Assembly: GCA_039180875.1 (NCBI GenBank)
Contig: JBCDCY010000008.1
Coordinates: forward strand, 1 to 64,000
Length of the DNA: 64,000 bases
Direction of reading: 5' to 3'
Source of the DNA: JBCDCY01 sp039180875
GTDB lineage: Bacteria > Pseudomonadota > Alphaproteobacteria > Rhodobacterales > Rhodobacteraceae
Both the position numbers and the translations under genes were made by a program. Shown in pieces: positions 30,968 through 38,740 of the stretch (positions are counted from its first letter, which is position 1; each line of letters opens with the position of its first letter). A model generated the notes under the pieces. That model worked only from the letters and a program-made list of their open reading frames with translations, was not told the origin of the DNA and ran no database searches.

Positions 30968-32728
30968 ATGAGCGGTGTCGAAACAGATGTCCTGATCGTG
31001 GGATCCGGCCCGGCGGGCGGCGCAGCGGCGCTGGCGCTCGCTACCTATGGCATCCCCTGCATGGTGGTGACGCGCTACGGCTGGACGGCGCGCACGCCGC
31101 GCGCCCACATCACCAACCAGCGCACGATGGAGGTGATGCGCGACCTCGGCGTCGAGGATGAGGTGATCGACGTCGCCTCGCCGCAATCCTCCATGGGCAA
31201 CCACATCTTCTGCACCGCGCTCGCGGGTGAGGAGCTTGGGCGCATCCATTCCTGGGGGAACGGACCCTACCGGCTCGCCGACTACACCGCTGCGAGCCCG
31301 ACCGAGATGTGCGACATCCCACAGCACCTGATGGAGCCCATTCTGATCTCGAACGCGGCCAAACGGGGGGCGACCGTCCGCTTCGATACCGAGTTTCTGC
31401 GCTTCGAGCAGGATGGGGACGGCGTCACGGCGACCGTCAGGGACGCCGCGACCGGGCACGACTACGACATCCGGGCCAAGTACCTGATCGGCGCCGACGG
31501 CGGCAATTCGGCGGTGGCCAAGCAGGCCGGCCTGCCCCTCGCGGGCAAGATGGGGGTGGCGGGCTCCGTCAACATCCTGTTCGAGGCCGACCTCAGCCAC
31601 CTCGTCGCGCACCGGCCGAGCGTTCTCTACGCCGTGATCCAGCCCGGGGCGCAGGTGGGTGGCGTCGGCATGGCGATCATCCGGATGATCCGGCGGTGGA
31701 ACAAATGGATGATCGTCTACGGCTACGATCTGGCGGTCGGACCGCCCGAGATGACCGACGACCGTGCGCTCTCGATCATCCGCCAGCTCGTCGGCATCCC
31801 GGATCTGCAGGCGCGGATCGACGGCGTCTCGCTCTGGACGGTCAACGACTGTTGGGCGGAGCGTATGGCCGAAGGTCGGGTGTTCATCGCCGGCGATGCC
31901 GCACACCGCCATCCGCCGACCAATGGCCTCGGCTCGAACGTCTCGATCCAGGACAGCTACAACCTCGCCTGGAAGCTGGCCTTCGTGCTGAAGGGCTGGG
32001 CCGGCCCGGCGCTTTTGGAGAGCTACGACGCCGAGCGGGCGCCGGTGGCGGCCCAGACCGTCAGCCGCGCCGGCCGGTCGATCGCGGAATACGGACCGAT
32101 CTTCGGAGCATTGGGTTTCGAGGACGCGGCCGACCCCGAAGAGATGCGCGCCGGCGTCGAGCGGCTGAAGGTCGCGAGCCCCGAGGGCGCTGCGGCCCGC
32201 AAGGCCTTGCGCCGGGCGATCGACGCCAAGGCATACGAGTACAACGCCCACGGCGTGGAGATGAACCAGCGCTACGTCTCCGACGCCGTGCGCATGGCCC
32301 TGGGCGACGCCGATCCCGGTTTCGAGCGCGATGGCGAGCTCTACCACCAGTTCAGCAGCGCGCCCGGCGCAAAGCTGCCCCATGCCTGGTTGGAGCGGGC
32401 CACCCACCGCGTCTCGACCCTGGATCTTGTCGGCCAGGGGGCCTTCACCGTGTTGACGGGGCTCGGCGGCGAGGCGTGGGTCGACGCGGCTTCGGCCTGG
32501 TCCGCCGCCTCGGGCGTGCCGGTGCGATCCCACCTGATCGGTCCAGGTCGCGACTATCGCGACATGCTGGGGGATTGGTCGGGCCGCTCCGGCATTGCCG
32601 AGGACGGGGCGCTCTTGGTGCGGCCCGACGGCTATGTCGCCTGGCGCGCCGTCGAGGGCCCGGGCGGCGGCACCGAGGGGTTGGTGCAGGCCCTCGAGCA
32701 GGTGCTCGCCCGCCCGGCGCCCGCCTGA
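30968..32728 (+). CDS. FAD-dependent phenol monooxygenase, TfdB-like
   Basis: 586 residues, close to the length of 2,4-dichlorophenol 6-monooxygenase (TfdB). Matching blocks: D-V-L-I-V-G-S-G-P-A-G (FAD), R-A-H-I-T-N-Q-R-T-M-E-V, M-G-N-H-I-F-C-T-A-L-A-G-E-E, A-G-S-V-N-I-L-F-E-A-D-L-S, H-R-P-S-V-L-Y, and G-R-V-F-I-A-G-D-A-A-H-R-H-P-P. The reaction would be NAD(P)H-dependent ortho-hydroxylation of a phenol or resorcinol, giving the trihydroxybenzene cleaved by the dioxygenase. Start supported by AAGGGAG. Last recognised gene of the catabolic operon, 121 bp after maleylacetate reductase. Confidence 0.87.
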   Translation: MSGVETDVLIVGSGPAGGAAALALATYGIPCMVVTRYGWTARTPRAHITNQRTMEVMRDLGVEDEVIDVASPQSSMGNHIFCTALAGEELGRIHSWGNGPYRLADYTAASPTEMCDIPQHLMEPILISNAAKRGATVRFDTEFLRFEQDGDGVTATVRDAATGHDYDIRAKYLIGADGGNSAVAKQAGLPLAGKMGVAGSVNILFEADLSHLVAHRPSVLYAVIQPGAQVGGVGMAIIRMIRRWNKWMIVYGYDLAVGPPEMTDDRALSIIRQLVGIPDLQARIDGVSLWTVNDCWAERMAEGRVFIAGDAAHRHPPTNGLGSNVSIQDSYNLAWKLAFVLKGWAGPALLESYDAERAPVAAQTVSRAGRSIAEYGPIFGALGFEDAADPEEMRAGVERLKVASPEGAAARKALRRAIDAKAYEYNAHGVEMNQRYVSDAVRMALGDADPGFERDGELYHQFSSAPGAKLPHAWLERATHRVSTLDLVGQGAFTVLTGLGGEAWVDAASAWSAASGVPVRSHLIGPGRDYRDMLGDWSGRSGIAEDGALLVRPDGYVAWRAVEGPGGGTEGLVQALEQVLARPAPA

Positions 32729-32984
32729 GCTTCGGCCCGGACGAAGACCAAGATCGCCCGATGCGCCGTCACCCTTTCTTCTGAGACCGGCCGACTTGTG
32801 CGCGGCCCGGGCCGCGAGACTTCGGTCGGCGCCCGGGAATTCAGAATCCTCGGCGCATCCAGAAGACAGCCCCATGGGCCGCCGCCAGCCTGTTGGTCGA
32901 GGTGCGCGGTCGACCTGCCGGCAACGGTGAGTGAACAAGCGACACCCGCAACCTCTCGACCCGATGAACTGAGAGAGGGTTGCG

Positions 32985-33866
32985 ATGAAGATAGCGATGA
33001 CCGGGGCGACGGGCTTCGTCGGCGACGCGGCCGCCCGGTGTGCAGCCAACCGGGGCCACAGCCTCATCAGGATCGTCCGGCCCGGGGCGACCGACAGACG
33101 GCGGGACGACATCGAGGCCGACCTGCAGGACCACGAGCGGCTGATGGGCATCGCCGCGCGGGTCGACGCGGTGGTCCACTGCGCGGCGAGCGACGACCCG
33201 TCGTTCCTGCCGATCTCGCAAGCCGCAAGCGACTCCCTGATCGCCGGGCTTCCCGCCGGCGGCCGCTTCGCCACCCAGGGCGGCAGCGTCGTCTTCGGCG
33301 ATACCGGGCCGGACATCGCGACCACGCCGACCTTCGCCGCGCCGCCGCCCCTGCAGGCGCGCGCGGACCTCGATCGGCATATCCTCAGGCCCGCGCGGTC
33401 CGAGATATCGACCCGTATCGTCTACGGCTCCTTCATCTTCGGCGGCACGGGCGCCGCCATTCCCGCGACGATGATCAACATCGCCATGGACCAAGGCACC
33501 TCGTTCTTCTTCGGCGACGGCGATCAAGTCTGGTCGAGCGCCCATGTGCACGACTTCGGCGCCCTGCTGATCGATGCCGTGGAGAGCAGCTATCCCGGCA
33601 ATCTCGCCCTCTTCGCCTCGGGACGTGCCGTTCAGATCAAACAGGTCGCCGAGAGCATCGCCCAGGTGCTCGGCATCTCCAGCCGCGCGGTCCGAAGCGA
33701 CGAGGAGGCGCAGCTCTTCGGACCGTTCGCCGGGGCGCTCTCGCTCAACCAGCACTTCTCCTCGGAGCCCGCGCGGCGCCTTTTTCGCTGGTGCCCGGAG
33801 ATCTCCGACGAGGAGGCGGCGATCACGCGCGCCCTCACCCTCCATGCATCTCGCGCTTCGCTGTGA
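32985..33866 (+). CDS. NAD-dependent epimerase/dehydratase family protein
   Basis: 293 residues, an extended-SDR Rossmann protein: M-T-G-A-T-G-F-V-G-D-A near the N-terminus and V-V-H-C-A-A. The catalytic region is degenerate: instead of Y-x3-K, the equivalent part reads V-V-F-G-D-T-G-P, so it may be a non-canonical reductase or have lost dehydrogenase activity. Many such homologues reduce or bind small hydrophobic compounds. SD GAGAGGG is 5 bp before the ATG. It stands between the catabolic operon and the AraC pair and could belong to either. The 256 bp before it hold no gene I can support. Confidence 0.7.
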   Translation: MKIAMTGATGFVGDAAARCAANRGHSLIRIVRPGATDRRRDDIEADLQDHERLMGIAARVDAVVHCAASDDPSFLPISQAASDSLIAGLPAGGRFATQGGSVVFGDTGPDIATTPTFAAPPPLQARADLDRHILRPARSEISTRIVYGSFIFGGTGAAIPATMINIAMDQGTSFFFGDGDQVWSSAHVHDFGALLIDAVESSYPGNLALFASGRAVQIKQVAESIAQVLGISSRAVRSDEEAQLFGPFAGALSLNQHFSSEPARRLFRWCPEISDEEAAITRALTLHASRASL

Positions 33867-33954
33867 CGCGAACCAGTCCGGCGACAAATTGTGGCCGAGA
33901 TGAAATTGAAACCAATCGCCCTATGTCGCCTCTCGCACAATGTCGGGCGGTGTA

Positions 33955-34866
33955 ATGAGCGCGCAGAGTTTAGAAGATGACCGGCGGTTCTCGTCCTTTG
34001 CCGAGTTTTGGGCCGACGGTCGCTGGGCGCCGTTTGTCGAGACTTTGCACTCCGGCAAGCGCAAGCCGCATACGCTGGCCGTCCACGACCAGCCGGCAGG
34101 CGAGTTTCCCGATCCGCCGATGCCGGAATTTCTCATCATCCTCATCACCAAGGGTGACGCGCGGATCGAAGTAACCTACGGCGGCTGCCAGTTCCGTTCA
34201 CAGCTTTCTCCGGGCTCCATTTTTCTTACACCACCTGAGACGATCTCGAACTACGTGGTGGACGGCCCGCAGAAGTTCATCTCTCTCGCCGTCAACAAAG
34301 ATGCCATGGCGCGGTTTCGCGATCAGGTGGCGTTCGAGCTGCCTCGCGACTTCGGCAAGCTGCACGAGCAGAAGTTCCACGACCCCGTCGTCGAGATGCT
34401 TGTCGTGCAGATGCTCGAGCAGGCGACGATGGATCACCCGACGGGCGATCTGTTCCTCGATCAGGCGACGGATACGATCCTCACGAGGCTGCTCTACAAG
34501 AGCGGGACGTTTCAGCTCGATCAGGAGGCACCCGGCCCGCTCACCGACCACGATGTCGCAAACGTCACCTCGATGATCGAAGAGCGGCTTGAGGAAAATC
34601 TCAATATCTCCGACCTGGCCCGGGTGACGTCGCTCTCCGACTGGCATTTCGCACGGGCCTTCAAGCAGGCCACCGGCCTCAGCCCGCATCAGTTCGTCCT
34701 CCGCCGGCGCATCGCCCGTGCCAAGGACCTGTTGGAGAGAACGGCCGACCCGCTTGCGGAAGTCGCCGTCGCGTCGGGCTTTTCGTCCCAGAGCCACATG
34801 ACGGACGTGTTCCGCCAGAAAGCGGGAACGACGCCGGGAAAGTACCGCGCAGAGATCAATGGCTGA
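33955..34866 (+). CDS. AraC family transcriptional regulator (paralogue 1 of tandem pair)
   Basis: 303 residues. The N-terminal ~190 form a cupin-like sensing domain; the C-terminal ~95 form the double HTH with L-S-D-W-H-F-A-R-A-F-K-Q-A-T-G-L-S-P-H-Q-F and G-F-S-S-Q-S-H-M-T-D-V-F-R-Q-K. The DNA-binding half is almost identical to that of the next gene, while the sensing half is only moderately similar. The start at 33955 is chosen by alignment with the paralogue; an ATG at 33940 is also in frame. Its last 8 bp overlap the next gene. Confidence 0.9.
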   Translation: MSAQSLEDDRRFSSFAEFWADGRWAPFVETLHSGKRKPHTLAVHDQPAGEFPDPPMPEFLIILITKGDARIEVTYGGCQFRSQLSPGSIFLTPPETISNYVVDGPQKFISLAVNKDAMARFRDQVAFELPRDFGKLHEQKFHDPVVEMLVVQMLEQATMDHPTGDLFLDQATDTILTRLLYKSGTFQLDQEAPGPLTDHDVANVTSMIEERLEENLNISDLARVTSLSDWHFARAFKQATGLSPHQFVLRRRIARAKDLLERTADPLAEVAVASGFSSQSHMTDVFRQKAGTTPGKYRAEING

Positions 34867-35767
34867 CGGCCGGTTCCCGAACTTCAAGTCCTTCGCCGAG
34901 TTCTGGGCCGAGGGCGAGTGGGCTCCGTTTGTGCAGACGCTTCACCCGGGCAACAACAGTCCGCACACGCTCGCGGTACTCGATCAACCGGCCGGAGCCT
35001 TTCCCGATCCGCCCATCCCCGAGTTCAACATTCAACTCCTCAAGAAGATCAACAGCCGAGTGAAAATTACGCTTGAGGGTACAGAACTTGACGCCAGCCC
35101 CGCTCCGGGAGCTATTTTTGTGGCTCCCGCCGATACAGAGATGAACTACGAGCTCGATGCGCCACACCAAGTCGTCGCCCTCGCGATTAACAGGGAGGCG
35201 ATGGATCGGTTCCGTGAGCAGGCCGATTTCGACTTGCCCCGCGACTTCGGCAAGCTGCACGAGCAGATGTTCTACGATCCGATCGTCGAGGCCTTGATCA
35301 TGCGGATGCTCGAGCAGGCGATGATGGAGCACCCGACGAGCGATCTGTTTCTCGACCAAGCCACCAACACGATCCTGACGAGCCTGCTGTGCCGCAGCGG
35401 GACCTTGGAGACCGACCAAAACGCGACCGGGCCGCTGACGGATCGCGATATCGCGAAGGTCGCGCGCATCGTCGAAGAGCGGCTGGAGGATAACCTGAAC
35501 ATCGCCGATCTGGCGCGGGTTACCTCCCTCTCCGACTGGCACTTCGCCCGCGCTTTCAAGCAGGCCACGGGCCTCAGCCCGCATCAGTTCGTTCTCCGCC
35601 GTCGGATCGCGCGCGCAAAGGACTTGCTGCAGCACACGTCCTTTCCCCTGGCGCAGGTCGCCGTCGCATCGGGCTTCTCGTCGCAGAGCCACATGACCGA
35701 TGTGTTCCGTCAGAAGGCCGGGGCGACGCCGGGTAAGTATCGCGCGCAAACCAGCGCGAAGTCCTAG
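34859..35767 (+). CDS. AraC family transcriptional regulator (paralogue 2 of tandem pair)
   Basis: 302 residues, same layout as the preceding gene: a sensing domain beginning F-A-E-F-W-A-E-G-E-W-A-P-F-V and a C-terminal double HTH with S-D-W-H-F-A-R-A-F-K-Q. By eye only about eight changes occur in the last ~85 residues between the two proteins. The start overlaps the upstream stop (8 bp). Both are followed by the Tat flavodoxin / isochorismatase unit, the likely target. Two sensors with one DNA specificity could integrate two signals. Confidence 0.9.
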   Translation: MADGRFPNFKSFAEFWAEGEWAPFVQTLHPGNNSPHTLAVLDQPAGAFPDPPIPEFNIQLLKKINSRVKITLEGTELDASPAPGAIFVAPADTEMNYELDAPHQVVALAINREAMDRFREQADFDLPRDFGKLHEQMFYDPIVEALIMRMLEQAMMEHPTSDLFLDQATNTILTSLLCRSGTLETDQNATGPLTDRDIAKVARIVEERLEDNLNIADLARVTSLSDWHFARAFKQATGLSPHQFVLRRRIARAKDLLQHTSFPLAQVAVASGFSSQSHMTDVFRQKAGATPGKYRAQTSAKS

Positions 35768-35920
35768 ACACCGGGCGGCGCGCGATCGCCGTCCCAGACC
35801 GTGCCGGGCCCTGGCGATCGTTGCTCGCGCAAGAATTCTGAACGGCCGCGACGCCCGGAATAATCGACACGCACCATCCCCCTATAGTCCGCGCGACCCG
35901 TAGGAATAAGGGCTGGATGA

Positions 35921-36880
35921 ATGTCGAGACAATCGTCGAGCCGCCCGGATCTCTCGCCCGAGCGGATGCTTGAAATTTTGGAGCAGGAGGTCATCGCCTC
36001 CGGCGACCAAGACGAGAAGCGGGCGCTGATCGACCGCACCCGGCGCCGCTTTCTGGGCGCGGCGGCTGCCGGGGCGGTGGGATTGTCCACTCTGGCGGCG
36101 ACGCAACGCACCCAGGCCCAGACCTCGGGCGACGGCGCGGCGGCCCCCCGGCCCCGGATCATGGTGGTCTACACGACCGACACCAACTCGACCCGCCGCG
36201 TTGCCGAGCGGGTGATCGCCGGCGTCAACTCGGTCGGCGTGGCCGATCCGCGATTGCTCGTCACGGGCCGCGAAGTTGCCCATGCGGACATCCTGGCCTG
36301 CGACGCGCTCATCATGGGCACCCCTGTTCGCCACCGGACAATGCATCACCGGCTAAAAATCTTCGTCGAGCAGGTGCTGGAGCAGCTTTGGCTGGACGAT
36401 TCCATGGTCGGCATGGTGGGCGCCACGTTCTCCGTCGGTGGCGGGCACGGGGATGCCGGGGCGGGGGCGGAGCTTTGCCAGCTCAGCATGTCCGCCGCGA
36501 TGGCAGCGAACGGCATGATCCTCGTCACCCTGCCGAAATCGACCCCCGGCGGCGATCATGCCTGCCTCCACTGGGGGCCGGCCGTTCGCACCGGCGGCCC
36601 GAAGATGGAGGCCATTTGGCCGACCGCCTCCGCACTCGACTGCGCCTATCATCACGGCACCAACGTCGCGCGTGTCGCCGCCGCGGTGAAAGCGGCGGAG
36701 GAGCCGTTGTTCGCCTCCGGCAATGTCTCGCCAGGGCCTGAACTGCTGGCCGCCTTCCAGGCCGGCGCCAGCACCATGGAAACTGCGGAGCGGGTGCCCG
36801 CCGCGGACGCGAACCCCGCTTATCGCGCTGAAACCAATGCCGATTTCCCCTCGGGCGATGGCTTCAGCCTCAGAGACTGA
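35921..36880 (+). CDS. Tat-exported flavodoxin-like NAD(P)H:quinone oxidoreductase (WrbA-like)
   Basis: 319 residues. An unusually long N-terminal region (~40 residues) leads to a twin-arginine signal, T-R-R-R-F-L-G-A-A-A-A-G, cleaved near A-Q-A-Q-T. The mature domain is a flavodoxin/WrbA type: I-M-V-V-Y-T-T-D-T-N-S-T (FMN phosphate loop), M-G-T-P-V-R-H-R-T-M-H-H, G-A-T-F-S-V-G-G-G-H-G, and W-G-P-A-V-R-T-G-G-P. WrbA proteins are normally cytoplasmic, so export with a folded flavin is unusual. TATAGT at 35883-35888 could be a -10. It leads a run of five co-directional genes. Confidence 0.8.
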   Translation: MSRQSSSRPDLSPERMLEILEQEVIASGDQDEKRALIDRTRRRFLGAAAAGAVGLSTLAATQRTQAQTSGDGAAAPRPRIMVVYTTDTNSTRRVAERVIAGVNSVGVADPRLLVTGREVAHADILACDALIMGTPVRHRTMHHRLKIFVEQVLEQLWLDDSMVGMVGATFSVGGGHGDAGAGAELCQLSMSAAMAANGMILVTLPKSTPGGDHACLHWGPAVRTGGPKMEAIWPTASALDCAYHHGTNVARVAAAVKAAEEPLFASGNVSPGPELLAAFQAGASTMETAERVPAADANPAYRAETNADFPSGDGFSLRD

Positions 36881-36904
36881 GCGCATACCGAAAGGACGTG
36901 AGAG

Positions 36905-37501
36905 ATGAAGAACCTCTTCACCACCGAGAACGCCGCGATGCTGCTGATCGACCACCAGGTCGGGACGGCGAAGCTCGCCCGCAATATCAGCGCCGCCCAT
37001 CTGCTCGCCAATGCCCGCGCCCTGGCCCGCACGGCGGTCGAGACGAAGATGCCCCTGGTCTTGACGACGAGCCAGGAGGATCACTTCCAGGGTCCGCTGT
37101 TCAGCGATTTCGAGGAGATCGCGCCAGAGGCCCACGCCGCCCGCATCAAGCGACCCGGCGTCGTCGATGCCTGGACGTTCGCGCCCTTCAAGTCGGCGGT
37201 CGAGGCCACCGGCCGCAAGAAACTGATCATGGCCGGGCTGACCAATGACGTCTGCACCGTCTATCCCGCGATCAGCGCGCTTGAAGACGGCTATGAGGTG
37301 CAGGTGGTGGTCGATGGCGGCGGCTCTCCCACCCAGGCCGCCGACGATATCTCAGTCGCCCGGATGCGCGCCGCCGGCGTCGGCATCACCTCCACCAACC
37401 AAGTCATGGCCGAACTTGCCACCGACTGGGCCAGCCCGACCGGTCAGGCGATCCAGCGCGTGATGTACGAGGAGATCCTGAAGCCCCTCGTCGAGGGCTG
37501 A
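36905..37501 (+). CDS. Isochorismatase-family hydrolase (paralogue 1)
   Basis: 198 residues with the cysteine hydrolase fold. The Asp-Lys-Cys set appears as D16 (L-L-I-D-H-Q), K82 (R-I-K-R-P-G) and C117 (T-N-D-V-C-T). Instead of isochorismate such proteins may hydrolyse amides or other small compounds; YcaC-like members are functionally unclear. It lies 24 bp after the Tat flavodoxin gene and before a second family member. Confidence 0.87.
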   Translation: MKNLFTTENAAMLLIDHQVGTAKLARNISAAHLLANARALARTAVETKMPLVLTTSQEDHFQGPLFSDFEEIAPEAHAARIKRPGVVDAWTFAPFKSAVEATGRKKLIMAGLTNDVCTVYPAISALEDGYEVQVVVDGGGSPTQAADDISVARMRAAGVGITSTNQVMAELATDWASPTGQAIQRVMYEEILKPLVEG

Positions 37502-37615
37502 AGAGGTCGCACCGGGCCGCACCAAGGCCCGCGCAACGGAACGAAGCCGCGCCATCGAACCGACCGCCAGGCATCTTCGTCACTTCATATCGGATCAAAA
37601 AGGGCAGGCAGTCCA

Positions 37616-38248
37616 ATGGGCTACACCGACAAGTTGACAGCCGATAATTGTGCCATGCTGCTGATCGACCATCAAACCGGCACCATGCTCGGCGTCCAGG
37701 ACATTCGCCTCGATCAGTTTCGCTCGAACGTCCTCGCATTGGCAAAGACGGCCAAGGCGCACGATCTGCCGACGGTTCTGACCGCCTCCTATGCCGAGGG
37801 ACCGAACGGGCCGTTGATGCCTGAATTGCTGGAGATGTTTCCCGACGTAGATCCCGTCTATCGGCCAGGCCCGATCGACGCCTTCGACGACCCCGAGTTC
37901 GTCAAGGCCGTGGAAGCAACGGGGCGCAGGAAGCTCATCATGGCGGGGGTCACCACGGACGTCTGCTTATACTACCCCGTCATTTCCGCTCTCGCACAGG
38001 GCTATGACGTCTACGCGGTCTACGACGCCTCTGGCTGCTGGGACATGATGTCGGAGCTCACGACGTGCATGCGCATGACCCAGGCGGGCGCCATTGTCTG
38101 CAACTGGGCCGTCATCACGGCGATGCTGCAAAGCGATTGGCGCCGCGGCGAGCAGGCCGAGAAGACGCTGGAGATCTTCGGCAGCCACCTGCCCTTCTAC
38201 GGAATGCTGGCGAACAATCAGGCGGCCAATCAGAAGGCATCGTCCTGA
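37616..38248 (+). CDS. Isochorismatase-family hydrolase (paralogue 2)
   Basis: 210 residues, similar to the preceding gene product but more YcaC-like. D18 (L-L-I-D-H-Q) and C117 (T-T-D-V-C-L) align, while the Lys position is Arg (V-Y-R-P-G), a variant seen in the YcaC group. Side chains lining the pocket therefore differ between the two paralogues, so different substrates are likely. A gap of 114 bp from the first copy may hold an additional ribosome-binding region (AAAGGGCAGG). Confidence 0.85.
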   Translation: MGYTDKLTADNCAMLLIDHQTGTMLGVQDIRLDQFRSNVLALAKTAKAHDLPTVLTASYAEGPNGPLMPELLEMFPDVDPVYRPGPIDAFDDPEFVKAVEATGRRKLIMAGVTTDVCLYYPVISALAQGYDVYAVYDASGCWDMMSELTTCMRMTQAGAIVCNWAVITAMLQSDWRRGEQAEKTLEIFGSHLPFYGMLANNQAANQKASS

Positions 38249-38301
38249 TGGATCGCCTCACCCGCCCCCTGCCCCGCAACGACTGGCGCTGAGAGGTCGG
38301 C

Positions 38302-38736
38302 ATGCTCCGCAACCCGCAAACCCTGGCCCGCGTCATTCTGGCAACGTCGATCGTGCTGACCGTGGCGATTGTGGCGGTCGCCGACGTCTTCAACGCATCG
38401 CACGTCTTCAACCCGGCCTGGCCAGGGCACGCGCGGTTTCACGGCATGATGATGTTCGTCATGCTGTCGTTCGTATCGCTCTATTCGCTCCGGGCCTTGT
38501 TCGGCCCCATGACGAAGGAGAAGGCCCTGGCGGGCGGCCTCGCGCCCCTGGCGTTCTGGCCCGGCCTGATCCTGGTTCTACCCGTGCCGGGGACCGACGT
38601 TTATGCCAGCGACGATCTGCGCGATCTCGGCTTTCCGATAAATGTGATGATCGCCATCGTGATGATCGCCATCACGATTGTCGGCGTCCGCCTCGGCCGC
38701 CGAGGCGCGTCTCCCGCCGGAACGGATCGGGGATGA
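38302..38736 (+). CDS. Small integral membrane protein of unknown function
   Basis: 144 residues with four hydrophobic helices (about 8-30, 47-68, 76-96, 111-131) and short polar loops. Charged residues cluster around G-P-M-T-K-E-K-A. I do not recognise a named family. It sits 4 bp before the outer-membrane channel gene and 53 bp after an isochorismatase gene, in an apparent operon, so a transport or redox-membrane role with those genes is possible. Confidence 0.7.
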   Translation: MLRNPQTLARVILATSIVLTVAIVAVADVFNASHVFNPAWPGHARFHGMMMFVMLSFVSLYSLRALFGPMTKEKALAGGLAPLAFWPGLILVLPVPGTDVYASDDLRDLGFPINVMIAIVMIAITIVGVRLGRRGASPAGTDRG

Positions 38737-38740
38737 CGGC

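Noticed and set aside
30788..33325. 845-codon open frame on the minus strand
   Set aside because: It lies antisense to the maleylacetate reductase and TfdB-like genes, has the His/Arg/Asp-rich composition typical of antisense GC-rich frames, and shows no family motif.
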